From assembly GCF_028640845.1 (NCBI RefSeq), contig NC_080546.1:69035205-69099204 (forward strand): a stretch of DNA of 64,000 bases, written 5' to 3'. Source of the stretch: Ahaetulla prasina (lineage: Eukaryota > Chordata > Lepidosauria > Squamata > Colubridae). Shown here one piece after another: positions 54,480 to 64,000 of this stretch; position 1 is the stretch's first letter; each line of letters begins with the position of its first letter. The notes beneath the pieces were generated by a model. It searched no databases. It was given only the letters and a program-made list of their open reading frames with translations, and had not been told where the DNA came from. The translations under genes were made by a program, and so were the position numbers.

Positions 54480-55577
54480 CAATGCCTCTTCTGGGAGGGT
54501 TACCCACAAAGGGGAGTGGTGGGCCTGTCCTCATATCTTTCATCCCTGTACAGATAACTCCACAACCTGTGGAAGTAGAGCACACTGACCCAGATATTGG
54601 CAGGAGACCCTCCATTCATTAAAGCCAGGGGGATTGGGTCTGGATCTGGCCCTTTACTCAAAAGTCACTGCAATCAAAGTGGAACAACCTTCCAAAGTCC
54701 TTCTGATCACCCAGATGTCTGTGTAAATTGCAGGGAAAAAATGACTTCTCTATTCATTAGTATCAGAGTTTCTTGCAAAAATCAAATCCAGAAGCATACA
54801 CAAAAAACTGATTCATTAACTTCTTTATATTCATAATAACACATAAAATATATTTACAATACCAACAGTTGCTTCTTCAGCTCAGGTCAGCAGACATGTT
54901 CACACACAGAGTATAGCAGAGAGACCTTAACACACAATTTCACTCTGCACAGACTCAGAAGGTCCAGACTAAGACACGCCCTGGCTCCAGTCTGTCTCAG
55001 CTCCCAATTGGCTGACTTTGTTATTATGTCCTATTCCACTGACAATTAGTCCCTCATAAGGTCAACCATAACTAACCATAGTATCAAGCCAAGCCCAATG
55101 CCAAAGTTTCCACCCTTAAAAGAAAGGACTTAAAAGAAAGGACCCCAAGTCCTTTGGTTACAGGTGTGTCCTGATTTACCAAAAAGTCTTCATCAGTGTC
55201 AGTGTCACACCTGATCAGGTCTGATGAAGCTTCGATCAGAGCTCTAACCTCCCCTCCGGATTTTGCATTTTCATTTCCTCTTTACCTTTAGAGCTGGTCA
55301 CAACTTTATAAAGCATAATAGAAATCTTGCAACACAATTAAATAATAAAGGACACACAGACCCAGACATCTCAATTACAAAGCCCCCAAAATACATAAAA
55401 AATTAATCTATTGACCAAACCAATTTTCCAGCTGCCCCCCAAATGCTTGCTGCTATCGCTGCTACTACTAGGCCAATAAATCTCCTTTCCAAATGCAGCC
55501 TGTCTCAAAGTTTTCCTTGGTTTGCATTTCTCTCCCAGCTTGGAATAAGACACGGATCAGATTTAACTTCCAACATT
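54480..55577. repeat. Retroelement debris including copy B of the gag/leader-like region
   Basis: 55143-55575 parallels 51596-51982 (shared phrases cctgatttaccaa, gtcttcatcagtgtcagtgt, caataaatctcctttccaaa, tctctcccagcttgg, gatttaacttccaaca). 54840-55140 has LTR-like spacing but no clear ends. There are many stops in all frames. Confidence 0.4.
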
Positions 55578-56244
55578 AGTTTTTATCTAAGATTATATTT
55601 TCATTTGGTTTAAATTTAGAAATGTTCAACTGTTCTTTTGAACTAGTTCAAAAGGAAGAAAACATGCAAAAAATAATAATCTTGAGAATTATAGTTTATT
55701 CTTGTTACTCCTTCCATAAGAAAAGGCTGGAAAAGATTTTTTTTAAAAAAACATAAAAAGGGGGTTGGCGTAACTGTAACTACTGAGCCTATAACCAAGC
55801 CTGTAAAGATGTTAGAACAATTAATACAACAGTTAATACAAGCAACTTGAAGAAAATACCATGATTACAAACAGAATGTGGCTTTTAAAAAAAACACATA
55901 AAAAGGGGGTTGGCGTAACTGTAACTACTGAGCCTATAACCAAGCCTGTAAAGATGTTAGAACAATTAATACAACAGTTAATACAAGCAACTTGAAGAAA
56001 ATACCATGATTACAAACAGAATGTGGCTTTTTAAAAAAATATTCCAGGTTGACTAGTTTGCATGTTCTTAAAAAGACTACTGTGTAATTTTTAGTGCTCC
56101 CATTCTGCTAATTATAGATTGTGGGTAATGTGAAACCATCTGTAACATTAATAGAAGCTGTAAGAAATAAAATTCTCGTTGTCCGTGCATGCCTTATAAG
56201 ATTCATCTTGGCAATCAAAGCTTTTAGTCAAAATTCTTAATACT
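55578..56244. other. AT-rich DNA around the 145-bp duplication
   Basis: Apart from the tandem duplication at 55752-56036, nothing is recognised. Confidence 0.4.
55752..56036 (+). repeat. Perfect tandem duplication, period 145 bp
   Basis: Unit 1 starts at 55752 and unit 2 at 55897, both with cataaaaagggggttggcgt. I see no mismatch until the A-run at the end of the second unit (gtggcttttt). Two copies only. Confidence 0.92.
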
Positions 56245-56252
56245 ATCTATGT

Positions 56253-56502
56253 CAGTGATGGTAACCTTTTGTGGACTAAGTGCCCAAAGCATGACCAAAC
56301 CCCCAAAATGCAATGCATGCGTGTTTCCCCTCCCCACGCACCCCATCCCCTGTGCATGTGCGTCAGAGACCTGAAGACCAGCTGGCTCGTGAGAGGCGCG
56401 CGCACATGCACAGCAAAGCTGAGCTGGGGCGACAACTCGTATGCCCACAGAGAGGGCACTGTGTGCCACCTCTGGCACAAGTGCCATAGGTTCGCATCAC
56501 GG
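56253..56502. mobile_element. hAT MITE, 250 bp
   Basis: Ends cagtgatggtaacc and ggttcgcatcacgg; perfect 8-bp duplication ATCTATGT (56245-56252 and 56503-56510). Same family as 23758-24125. The frames across it are TE-derived and not genes. Confidence 0.88.
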
Positions 56503-57677
56503 ATCTATGTTTTCATCTATGTTTAATCTCAGAATTTACTTATGATATACTTTTGTTGTGGTGATTAGAGATTAAGTTTAACTACTATTTGGAACAGAAA
56601 ACAAAGGCTCTGTATAAACAGTGAAAAAAGATTGGAAATCAATGTTTACTTTCACTAAGAATAAACTTAGTTTTTGTTTTCATCTGTTCTCCAGCTATAT
56701 GTGCTAATAAAAATGCTATATTAAGTTGACTGCTAATGCTAAGCACTTTTTAAAATTTAGGGACTTCTGGTTGATATCACAGTGAGATCAGACATGAGGA
56801 ATGGGTCACTGTGTTCCCATGTCAAGTTGTCCCCATTGGTGGGCTCCAAAAGGAGCCAAAGCCGCCCTTTAGGGGTGGTGAAGCAAAGAGGGGTGCCCTG
56901 TTGCAATTCTCCTGCCTGACCCAGGGTTCTTTTTCCCCCTCAGCTATGGTGAGGAGAAGATGTAGCCAAAAGATGGCTGCCACGAAGCTGGGATAACCGA
57001 GTTACAACTAAGACTGGTGCGGGAGTGAAGTAGATTAACAGTGACTGGAACTGAGGGAGAGGATTCCTTTTTACCTAAAACCTAACCCCAAGGAACAATT
57101 TAGAACTATTTGCTCAAAATTGCTTGTTAAAGTGGCGATTAAGCATTCTGAGAAAAATACCAGACCAAAAGGAAAAAACATAAAGAGAGAAAAACAATAC
57201 ATTTCTAAAAATACAGAAAATTGGACTCTTAAACTGGGAAGACATGGTAATGGGAAAGCATTTTGAAACACTGGAATTGTTTACTTAAAAAACTTATCCT
57301 GTTTCTATAATTGAATTACAATTAAAACTACAATCAAAATAACTAAAATTAAACTGATTAGTGGCAACACTGAAATTTAAGTTGAGAGTACCATCTGCTC
57401 TCAACTTAAATTTTCTTTGCTGACGAAAGGAAAATATACAAGTCTTGGAATACTTATATGAAGGATTGTGAAAATATTTACTGGATTATATCTAACTACC
57501 CCACGACTACTGGAGACTCAAAAATGAAAACAAGGGGGTTATTTAATTATAGTGACCCCTGAATGTTATGCTAGAAGATTGAACCTGTAAAGGAGACATA
57601 AAGAGGCTTTTGATAACTTCTGGGACTATTTAAATGGAACCAATTGATTTCCTATGGGATACAAAGAAATGTAATTA

Positions 57678-58289
57678 GTGTACTTCTTGAAGAGTAGTTT
57701 AGGTCTGAATAAATGGTTCTTGGACTATTGGACAAAAATGGGATTAAAAAAAAAACAAAATAAGATGCTTCATAAAAAAGAAATGAGTGGAACTTTGAAA
57801 GAGATGGCATTGATTTTCCAAAGCACAAAGAATATCATGGTAAAAGGATTTAAAGATGTTATGGAAAAAATGGAAAATACTATACGAGGGATGATGAGTA
57901 AAGATCTAGATACTCAGAAAAGGGAGGAGCTAACAGAAGGAATAGAGGAAAAGATAGAACCAAAGAACCAGCAAACAAAAGAAGAAGACAAGGAGGAGAT
58001 AATAATAAAAATAACAGTGATTGATGAATTCAACCAGGGGGAAAATATTTTAAGAGAGTTGAAAAGAGAATTGGAGATACAGGAAGATACTTTTGAATGG
58101 GAGATAGGGGTTTGGGCAGATACTTTAAAAGCTAGGCAGTGGAAGAGGGTAGAGATGGGAGAAATACTTAGATTGAATAGCCAAGAAGTAGACGCAGACA
58201 GAAATAAAGATCCAAGAGACGAATATGGGAGGCAAGTCAAAAAAAGCATAGCAACTAAAGTACTGGAGCGGGCAAGAGACAATGGATAG
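57678..58289 (+). CDS. ORF1-like protein of the L1-like element, 203 aa
   Basis: Open frame, Lys/Glu-rich, predicted helical and coiled-coil-prone (KEMALIFQSTKNIMVKGFKD, REELTEGIEEKIEPKNQQTK) with a C-terminal KKSIATKVLERARDNG. No RRM-like IR.RG block as in the other ORF1 proteins, so it may be a different ORF1 lineage or a truncated one. The first Met is at 57678; Met codons at 57738 and 57780 are alternatives. The frame ends inside the repeated unit described at 58222-59125. Not a host gene by context (between L1-type ends). Function unknown. Confidence 0.5.
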   Translation: MYFLKSSLGLNKWFLDYWTKMGLKKKQNKMLHKKEMSGTLKEMALIFQSTKNIMVKGFKDVMEKMENTIRGMMSKDLDTQKREELTEGIEEKIEPKNQQTKEEDKEEIIIKITVIDEFNQGENILRELKRELEIQEDTFEWEIGVWADTLKARQWKRVEMGEILRLNSQEVDADRNKDPRDEYGRQVKKSIATKVLERARDNG

Positions 58290-59125
58290 AAAGGAAAGGG
58301 TTTCTCTTTTTTCTTTGATGTTTTGATTTGCTTTTCTTTTTCTCTTTTTTTCCCTTTTTTAGAATAGTGGCATGATTAGAAGTTAGTTAGAAATAAGAGA
58401 AGGAGGAAACATTTGGAAACTTTATATAATGGAATAAAAATAACAATAAAATGGGAAATCTAGAGATTGAATGATGGTATTACTAAGTACGTTTTAATAA
58501 TATTGTGATTAGTATTGGAATAATATATTGAAACATTGAGCAATTAAATAATGAAAGAACATACTTTAGTATAAATGTGTATTACTATCAGAATTATATA
58601 GATTTGATGATTGTAAAGAATATGATTAGAATAATTTTGTATGTCTAAGTAATATTGGAATTGGTATTAAAATTGTGTATTAAACATTGAATAATGAAAT
58701 AATGAATGATTGTATCTTAATACAAATAGATGTAAAGAGTGAAATATGGGAGGTAAGTTAAAAATGAACAGAATTCAAAGCACCAAAGTGAGTGAGAGAT
58801 GTTGGATAGAAAGAAAACATCTTTTAATAAAAGGGTGACATGATTAAAAGTTAGAATAGTAGTAGAAATAAGAGAAAGGGGGAATATTAATATGTACATT
58901 TTTACATAATAAAATAAAAGCAGTAACAAGAGGGAAGGTTAGAAATTGAATGGTGGTATTATTTTATGTATGATCAAATAATATGGTAAGTGGCATTAGA
59001 GCAATATATTAAAACATGGAATAATTAAATAATGATAAACTACAACTTACTATAAATGTGTATTATTATTAGAAATATATAAGTTGGTTGAATGTAATAA
59101 CTATGATTAATTTTACTAGTTTTAT
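58222..59125 (+). repeat. Diverged tandem duplication of ORF1 3' end and 3' UTR
   Basis: Unit 1 (about 58222-58645) and unit 2 (about 58738-59125) share the order aatatgggaggcaagt / aatatgggaggtaagt, ggatagaaag, gacatgattaaaagttag, aaataagagaa, attgaatgatggtatta, tataaatgtgtattactat. Divergence is clear, so the duplication is old. Confidence 0.75.
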
Positions 59126-59273
59126 TTGTATTAGAATGTATGACACCCAAGTGTCACACTGTTCACGTATTGATATGTATATGTAAAATAAAATAAAAAA
59201 ACTTGGGGGGGAGAGAAAAAAAGAAGATGCTATATTCAGTTTGTTGCTAATGCTACGCAGTTTTTAAAACACA

Positions 59274-60554
59274 GCAAACAAAATGCCATTCAGTGTTTCA
59301 CATTGGCAGGGTGCAGAAACAGAATATTTATTTCAAGTTAGCGAATGAGCCCCAAGCAGGGAAGTGGGCTATTATACTCTTAAAACTTTTCTGGCAGAAA
59401 TGTCTTCCATATTTTTGGAGACCCTTAGGACTGAATTCTAGCATATTATTTATTAAACAGTCCTTTTAAACCAATTCCTGAACTATTTCAAAATGGAATA
59501 CAGGAAGGTAAGTACTGAGATTGTACTTTATAATGTTCAACTGCTTTCTGTTTTCTCTGAAGGGACTTTTGGATCAATTGGTTGAATGCAAGAAGTGACC
59601 ACAGAATCATAAAACAAGCATGCATCTTAATTGCTCATTATATTTAATCATTGCTAGCTGTGTTGGCCACAACTGATATGCTGGTATGGACAATTTACCA
59701 GTCTTTGCTTTGCCTTCCCCCAACAGCCATTTGGTTAGCAGCTGCCTTACAGATCCTTAGCTGTGCTCCACATTTTGTTCCAAAGAACTCAGTATTTCCC
59801 CTCAGCATTTTCCACATCCTAATGCCAAGAATTTTACTTTCTAGGTCAAGTAAAAAATCTGGCTAGATGTCCCCTGCATTCCAGGTAGACAGGGAAGAGG
59901 TACCAGGTATGGCTTGCTTAGCTGGTTAAGGTCCTGATGCGCCACTGTAAACTTATGTCAGATGAGATTGTTGTAGAGTGGAAAAAGAACATACTGGATA
60001 TTCAGCAACTGCAGGATGAGGCAGACAACTATGTAACGTCACAGAGACTGCCTTGCAGCTGCCTGATCTCATTTAGCCTCATCAGTGTGAGGATGACTTC
60101 AGTGGCCTATGACTGCTACCACTGTAGGCAGCGGTGCATCATAGGTTCTTGATGGAGACCTAGCTGGGCGGATAAGCAGCTGTCACCAACAACATACTAT
60201 AAACTATCATTGCCAAATATGAACAATCAGAAAGTAGCTACACAGTCCATTAAGTAATAGGTGTCCTAACACAGGTAGAATACTGTCTTTGTCTGCAGGG
60301 ACAGAAAGAATTCAAGATGCAGGCGCCGCAAAGTGATGGAGTTGCAAACTTCATGTTCCCAATGAATTTCTGTGGTCTGGTGAACCTCAGGTAAGGAATT
60401 GATCACAAACATCTCAAGCTATCAGTCTCTACTACCACTAGCAAGAAAGGTCTCCAAATCCAACCTCATAGGTACATCCAAAGCCACCAGAGACATTTTG
60501 CTGTTCATGGACTTGGCAGTGCATGCTGTAGATGGACAGGGCAGTGCACTGATA
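59274..60554. other. Unrecognised DNA, possible old retroelement
   Basis: 59930-60400 has longer unique-looking tracts (frame 59937-60152 and the ggcgccgcaaagtgatggag phrase at about 60323) that could be decayed retroelement coding sequence. No family was identified and no splice-bounded exon is convincing. Confidence 0.35.
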
Positions 60555-60770
60555 CTGGCATAATAGTTTTTACTATTTTAAATTGGGTTTTATTGTTTTA
60601 GGGTTTTTAAATTTTTAAATTTTAATGTCGGCCTTTTGGCAATTTGCTTCGTTTTAAATTCTGGTTTTAATTGTATATATATTGAGTTTTATCCTGGCTG
60701 TACACCGCCCTGAGTCCTTCGGGAGAAGGGCGATATAAAAATTTAATAAATAATAAAATAATAATAATAA
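60555..60770 (+). mobile_element. L2-type LINE 3' end
   Basis: ggctgtacaccgccctgagtccttcgggagaagggcg is the same terminal hairpin phrase as at 27620-27657, followed by (aata)n. Strongly 5' truncated. Confidence 0.75.
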
Positions 60771-63295
60771 TTCCAGATCCACTTTCAGTGGGAATGTAGC
60801 TTGCCAGCAATACTGTCAATTCAAGTGCTAGAATAGCCAGGTGCCATAGTCAAATACTTATTTGAAAGAATGGTCATGGCGTCCCTCAAAATCCATCCCA
60901 CCTCATCCCATAATGTATTTCCCATAATACATTCAGGGTGGTTATCATGGATTGGAAGAGCACCACTATGCCAGAAGAACCTGTTGAAATACACATCAGA
61001 TCAACAGCAAAACATCAGAGTTTTGTATAACTTAGACATGATAGAAATCTGCTGCAACTTTGAATATGCAAGCTAAGCCAATGCCACAATCAATAAATGG
61101 AAATGCAATATACTGTTCGTATAAAATATTCAGCATTACTTTTGGCCATTGATTAGATTGTCATGTCAAACTGAGATCACCTGCTTCCACTGGTATTCCC
61201 TGATTTACCTTGAGTTAGCTTGTCTGAATATCTGTATAAAATGCTTTGCTCAGAATTTCTATAGTATCATCATTGTTTCACTTGGAATTTATCTGCCCAT
61301 ACAAGGAATGTCAAACCCTCCATTTGCCAGACTAGGTTTCTACATTTTGTCGGCTGGCAACTCGTGGGGATGGCCTGGGTTCTCCACCCCATCTACTAAA
61401 CCCCAGCACTATGGACTCAGAAGCGTGCCAATCTTCTGGCACCTCATCTACTAAACCCCAGCACTAAGAACTCAGAAGCGTGCCAATACAAAATGTGCAT
61501 GGTTTGATATTGCTCCTAAGTAGAAGCAGTCCCTGTTCCTATTGCCCATATTGCATTCTCTGTTGCAATATTCCTGGCTTGGGAAGAGGGGGAGTTGTAG
61601 GCAAGAAAACAATGTTCAAATAACTGCTGATTCCATGAAGTCTGAGACGGAAAGCCTGACATAGAAGATCTATATATAGCACTGTGATTAAGAAAAATAA
61701 ATAGAGGGCTGCCTTATATATTTGAATTCTTGAATCATATTTGCATGAGATTCTGCTGGGGCCCAACTAAATATTTTGTCAGCACTTTAACTAATGTTTT
61801 ATCAGAACAAATACTATATCTAGTTTCATGAGTGAGGATAATGTTCATTTGCTGTTTAGGAATTGGTATTGGTTTGAGTAGGTCTCCATGGGCTTTAGTG
61901 GAGAATAATTCTCTATTAGAGGCATAGTGGAACCTAAAAATTCAGCAATAAATGGAAGAATTAGTCCAAATTAATACTGAAACTGGCTCTCTGTGTTCCT
62001 CACAATGAAGGAATTATGTAGCAATGAAGGAGAGTTGAGACACAAACCTGTTGTCTTTTGAGCAGCCTGAATCTCTGTCATGGCAATTGGGTTTTATTAT
62101 CCTTCATGTCTGCTGGAAACAGAAAGGAGCTGGCTTATGGCATGTGAAGAGTGCCACTCTCCATACACCATATCATGGTGTGAAGTGCATGCATGCTGAT
62201 CCATTTGTTCAGTGTCTTAGCATCAGATCACTGTCTCCATGTGAAACAGCAGCCTGGCTCAATAGAGGAGAAAAAGAAAAAGGTGAAAGGCTGAGATACA
62301 TCTTGGCTTTCTGCCTCCACTTGGTGGCACAGGGCAATTTAATATAAGCATTCTTACTTTGGCTAGAAAATATCCAAAGGGAATGCTTTGATGTGGGCTT
62401 GGCAGAAACTTGGGAGCAGAACGCCTATATTGTCTGGTGGCATAGAATAGAAAGGGCTTAGCATGCCATGTGGTAGCACAGTTCAGCAGGAGTATTGAGT
62501 TGGTGTGAATACCTGTGGTTTTATACTCACAGTATGGATAGCTGCACCACCCACAGCCTCTTCATAGCTTGGAATCATGGGAACTGATAGCAAGCAGGGG
62601 CTTGCCATTGTGCTCACAAAGGAATCTATAGAAGTGCTCCTTGATAAAGTATATGACTTTGATAATGATAATGAATCATTTGCAGGTATTACTTGGCGGT
62701 GTTGTTAATCATCTTTCACAACCAATTTCATCTCTCCCTTCCCACCACCCAAAGTCCAGATATTATATGTCTCTGAGAGCCATAAGGGAGAAGCAGCATT
62801 AGTTTACTGTTGGAGCTGAATATTAATTATCAGTAGAAAGATAGCCAGTGTGTGCATTCTGCAGTCAAATATTCTGGCAGTAGTGCAGTCTGATGTAAGG
62901 CAAGAAATGGCCTCCAGCATCTCTCATTTAGTTCCAGAAGATATTGAAAGGAGGGTGAATAACAGGAATCCAACAAGCTCCATCCACAATTTGAGTATTG
63001 ATCACTAGGGCAGCATATTAGGAGATTCCGAGACTTGTCTGGCCAAATATGTATTAAGAATGCTACTGGGCTGCTTGGCCATCCATCCAAAAGTGAGAGA
63101 AACCCTTAAAAAACGAACATATTGTCTTTTAACAGATCATTCATGATAAATTCAACTCCTCCCACAGAAGCCAAATCTTGCTTGCTCATCTGTAAACAAG
63201 ATAGAGTGGTGCCAGATTAATTCTGCTCTCCTTTAAATTGTTTTAAAGAGGTCTTACATTATGTAAATACAATAAATGTCATACAATTTAAAAAG
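60771..63295. other. Non-repetitive DNA, nothing assigned
   Basis: No mobile element seen apart from the short duplication at 61391-61490. Low repeat content compared with the rest of the window, but no exon with convincing borders and family match was found. Confidence 0.45.
61391..61490 (+). repeat. 55-bp direct tandem duplication
   Basis: atctactaaaccccagcact...actcagaagcgtgccaat occurs at 61391 and again at 61446, differing at a few bases. Confidence 0.85.
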
Positions 63296-63302
63296 AGCCT
63301 GC

Positions 63303-63336
<34 letters not shown>

Positions 63337-63475
63337 TCCCCCAAGTATTTGAATGAAGAAAAAAAAGAACACCGCCCCTTTCCTTTGTCCTGCCCCCTTC
63401 TTCCTTCAGGTTCTCGGGAAAGACTTTTATACTTCTCTCTCTCTCTCTTTTTCTCTCACCCCCCCCCCCCGCCAA
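63303..63475 (+). repeat. CT-rich microsatellites and C tract
   Basis: (CT)n at about 63305-63336 and 63435-63460, then a run of about 14 C at 63459-63472. Polypyrimidine tracts of this kind are common near promoters, but also elsewhere. Confidence 0.85.
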
Positions 63476-63565
63476 AAGACTGAATTGGGAGACTTGACGA
63501 ACTAAACAAAGCAAGCCTGGCTGACAGGAGCGGTCTAAGAAAAAAGCCACAGGCTGATTGTGAGA

Positions 63566-63630
63566 ATGAGGGGACTGTGCACTGTGGCGTCTCCCCCTCT
63601 TCCAGAATCTCAATCCTTGATGTTTTCCAG
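63566..63630 (+). CDS. Candidate first coding exon (tentative)
   Basis: ATG at 63566 in a fair context (gagaATGA) opens 21 codons (M-R-G-L-C-T-V-A-S-P-P-L-P...) up to a strong donor ccag|gtaaga at 63631. Repeat-free surroundings and the upstream CT-rich tract fit a first exon with 5' UTR. No homologue was recognised and a random ATG-to-donor frame of this length is not rare. Confidence 0.25.
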
Positions 63631-64000
63631 GTAAGATGAATGGCCCCATCATCAGCATTTCCAGCCCCCAGGGCAGCTGAAGAGATCCTCTTGCCATAAA
63701 CCTCAGCTGAGAGCCAGGCTGGGGGTGGAGGGCAGAAGCTTTCAATGATCCAGTACAGCTTTTTTTGACAAGACTGAGACTTTTGCATAATTAGATCAAC
63801 ATGCGATCCACTTAGAAACATCGATTTTACTATGAATGGATGATGGTAAATATCAGATTTTCCCATATATCACCCTGAAGCTTAAGATAAGAGTTCTTAG
63901 ACTAAGCAACAAGTCCCAACCCATGTGCATTAACATATGCCTTGAACATTTTATCAGCAACTGCAAAAAATCTGGAGTTACACCATGGCATAGAAAGATT

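Larger units (their letters stand above)
56760..59226 (+). mobile_element. Second ORF1-only L1-like element (plus)
   Basis: 5' end gggacttctggttgatatca matches the GGACTTCTGG start of the L1s in 39371-47728. A 5' UTR of about 0.9 kb, one ORF (57678-58289), a long AT-rich 3' part and an end of taaaataaaataaaaaaac. Flanks 56713-56759 and 59227-59273 are about 80 percent identical over 47 bp, probably an old and unusually long target duplication. Confidence 0.65.

Noticed and set aside
59937..60152. Novel 71-residue gene
   Set aside because: Short, no splice-bounded continuation, no motif; possibly old retroelement sequence.
1..64000. CRISPR array, prophage, operon or secretion-type system
   Set aside because: No regularly spaced repeats with unique spacers, no clustered prokaryotic genes; repeats are eukaryotic transposons and microsatellites.

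Overview
The window looks like squamate, most probably snake, nuclear DNA. It is AT-rich, intron-bearing and packed with reptile transposable elements: CR1, L2, BovB and L1 LINEs, tRNA-derived SINEs of the Sauria type, a Penelope-like element, Ty3/gypsy pol and many solo LTRs, hAT and TA-flanked mariner-like miniature elements, and GATA and AATAG microsatellites. A CR1-type LINE whose 3' end runs straight into an (AATAG)n array (5713-5813) resembles the Snake1 CR1 family described for advanced snakes. There is no bacterial-style operon, CRISPR array, rRNA gene or functional tRNA gene.

One host gene is convincingly visible. Three plus-strand exons (4209-4332, 17372-17462, 18271-18345) splice in frame with GT/AG borders into the last ~95 residues of an AtuA-like (DUF1446, acyclic terpene utilisation) protein, followed by a stop and an AATAAA signal. 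Its 5' exons are outside the window. A possible first exon of a second gene lies at 63566-63630 but is weakly supported.

Layout: 1-4200, SINE, dispersed repeat A and mariner-like elements. 4209-18400, AtuA-like 3' end, whose 13-kb intron holds solo LTRs, a Snake1-type LINE containing two solo LTRs, a Penelope element with inverted terminal repeats, and a 2.6-kb foldback element. 18950-20900, a Sauria-type SINE split by a solo LTR, then repeats. 21390-30545, BovB and CR1 remnants, a 1.5-kb TIR element that carries what looks like the first exon of UBA2, and a CR1 LINE containing an L2 LINE, a SINE and a hAT MITE. 31000-38000, repeats and unannotated DNA. 38578-52000, a minus-strand Ty3/gypsy pol interrupted by a hAT element, which contains an L1, which contains a second ORF1-only L1. 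52876-59226, a twin-primed L1 fragment, a perfect 145-bp tandem duplication, a hAT MITE and another ORF1-only L1-like element. 59274-64000, mostly unrecognised.

Almost every mobile element is broken by frameshifts, stops or lost catalytic residues. The points most worth following are: (1) all usable solo LTRs carry a protein-like frame in the same register relative to the LTR start, ending just before the TATA box; (2) the UBA2-like exon captured inside a mariner-like TIR element; (3) the Penelope element with 284-bp inverted repeats and a hammerhead-like core; (4) a four-level nest of insertions resolved by target-site duplications; (5) a snake AtuA-like gene. Coordinates of repeats were read by eye. 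Family names for repeats rest on remembered motifs, with no database search.
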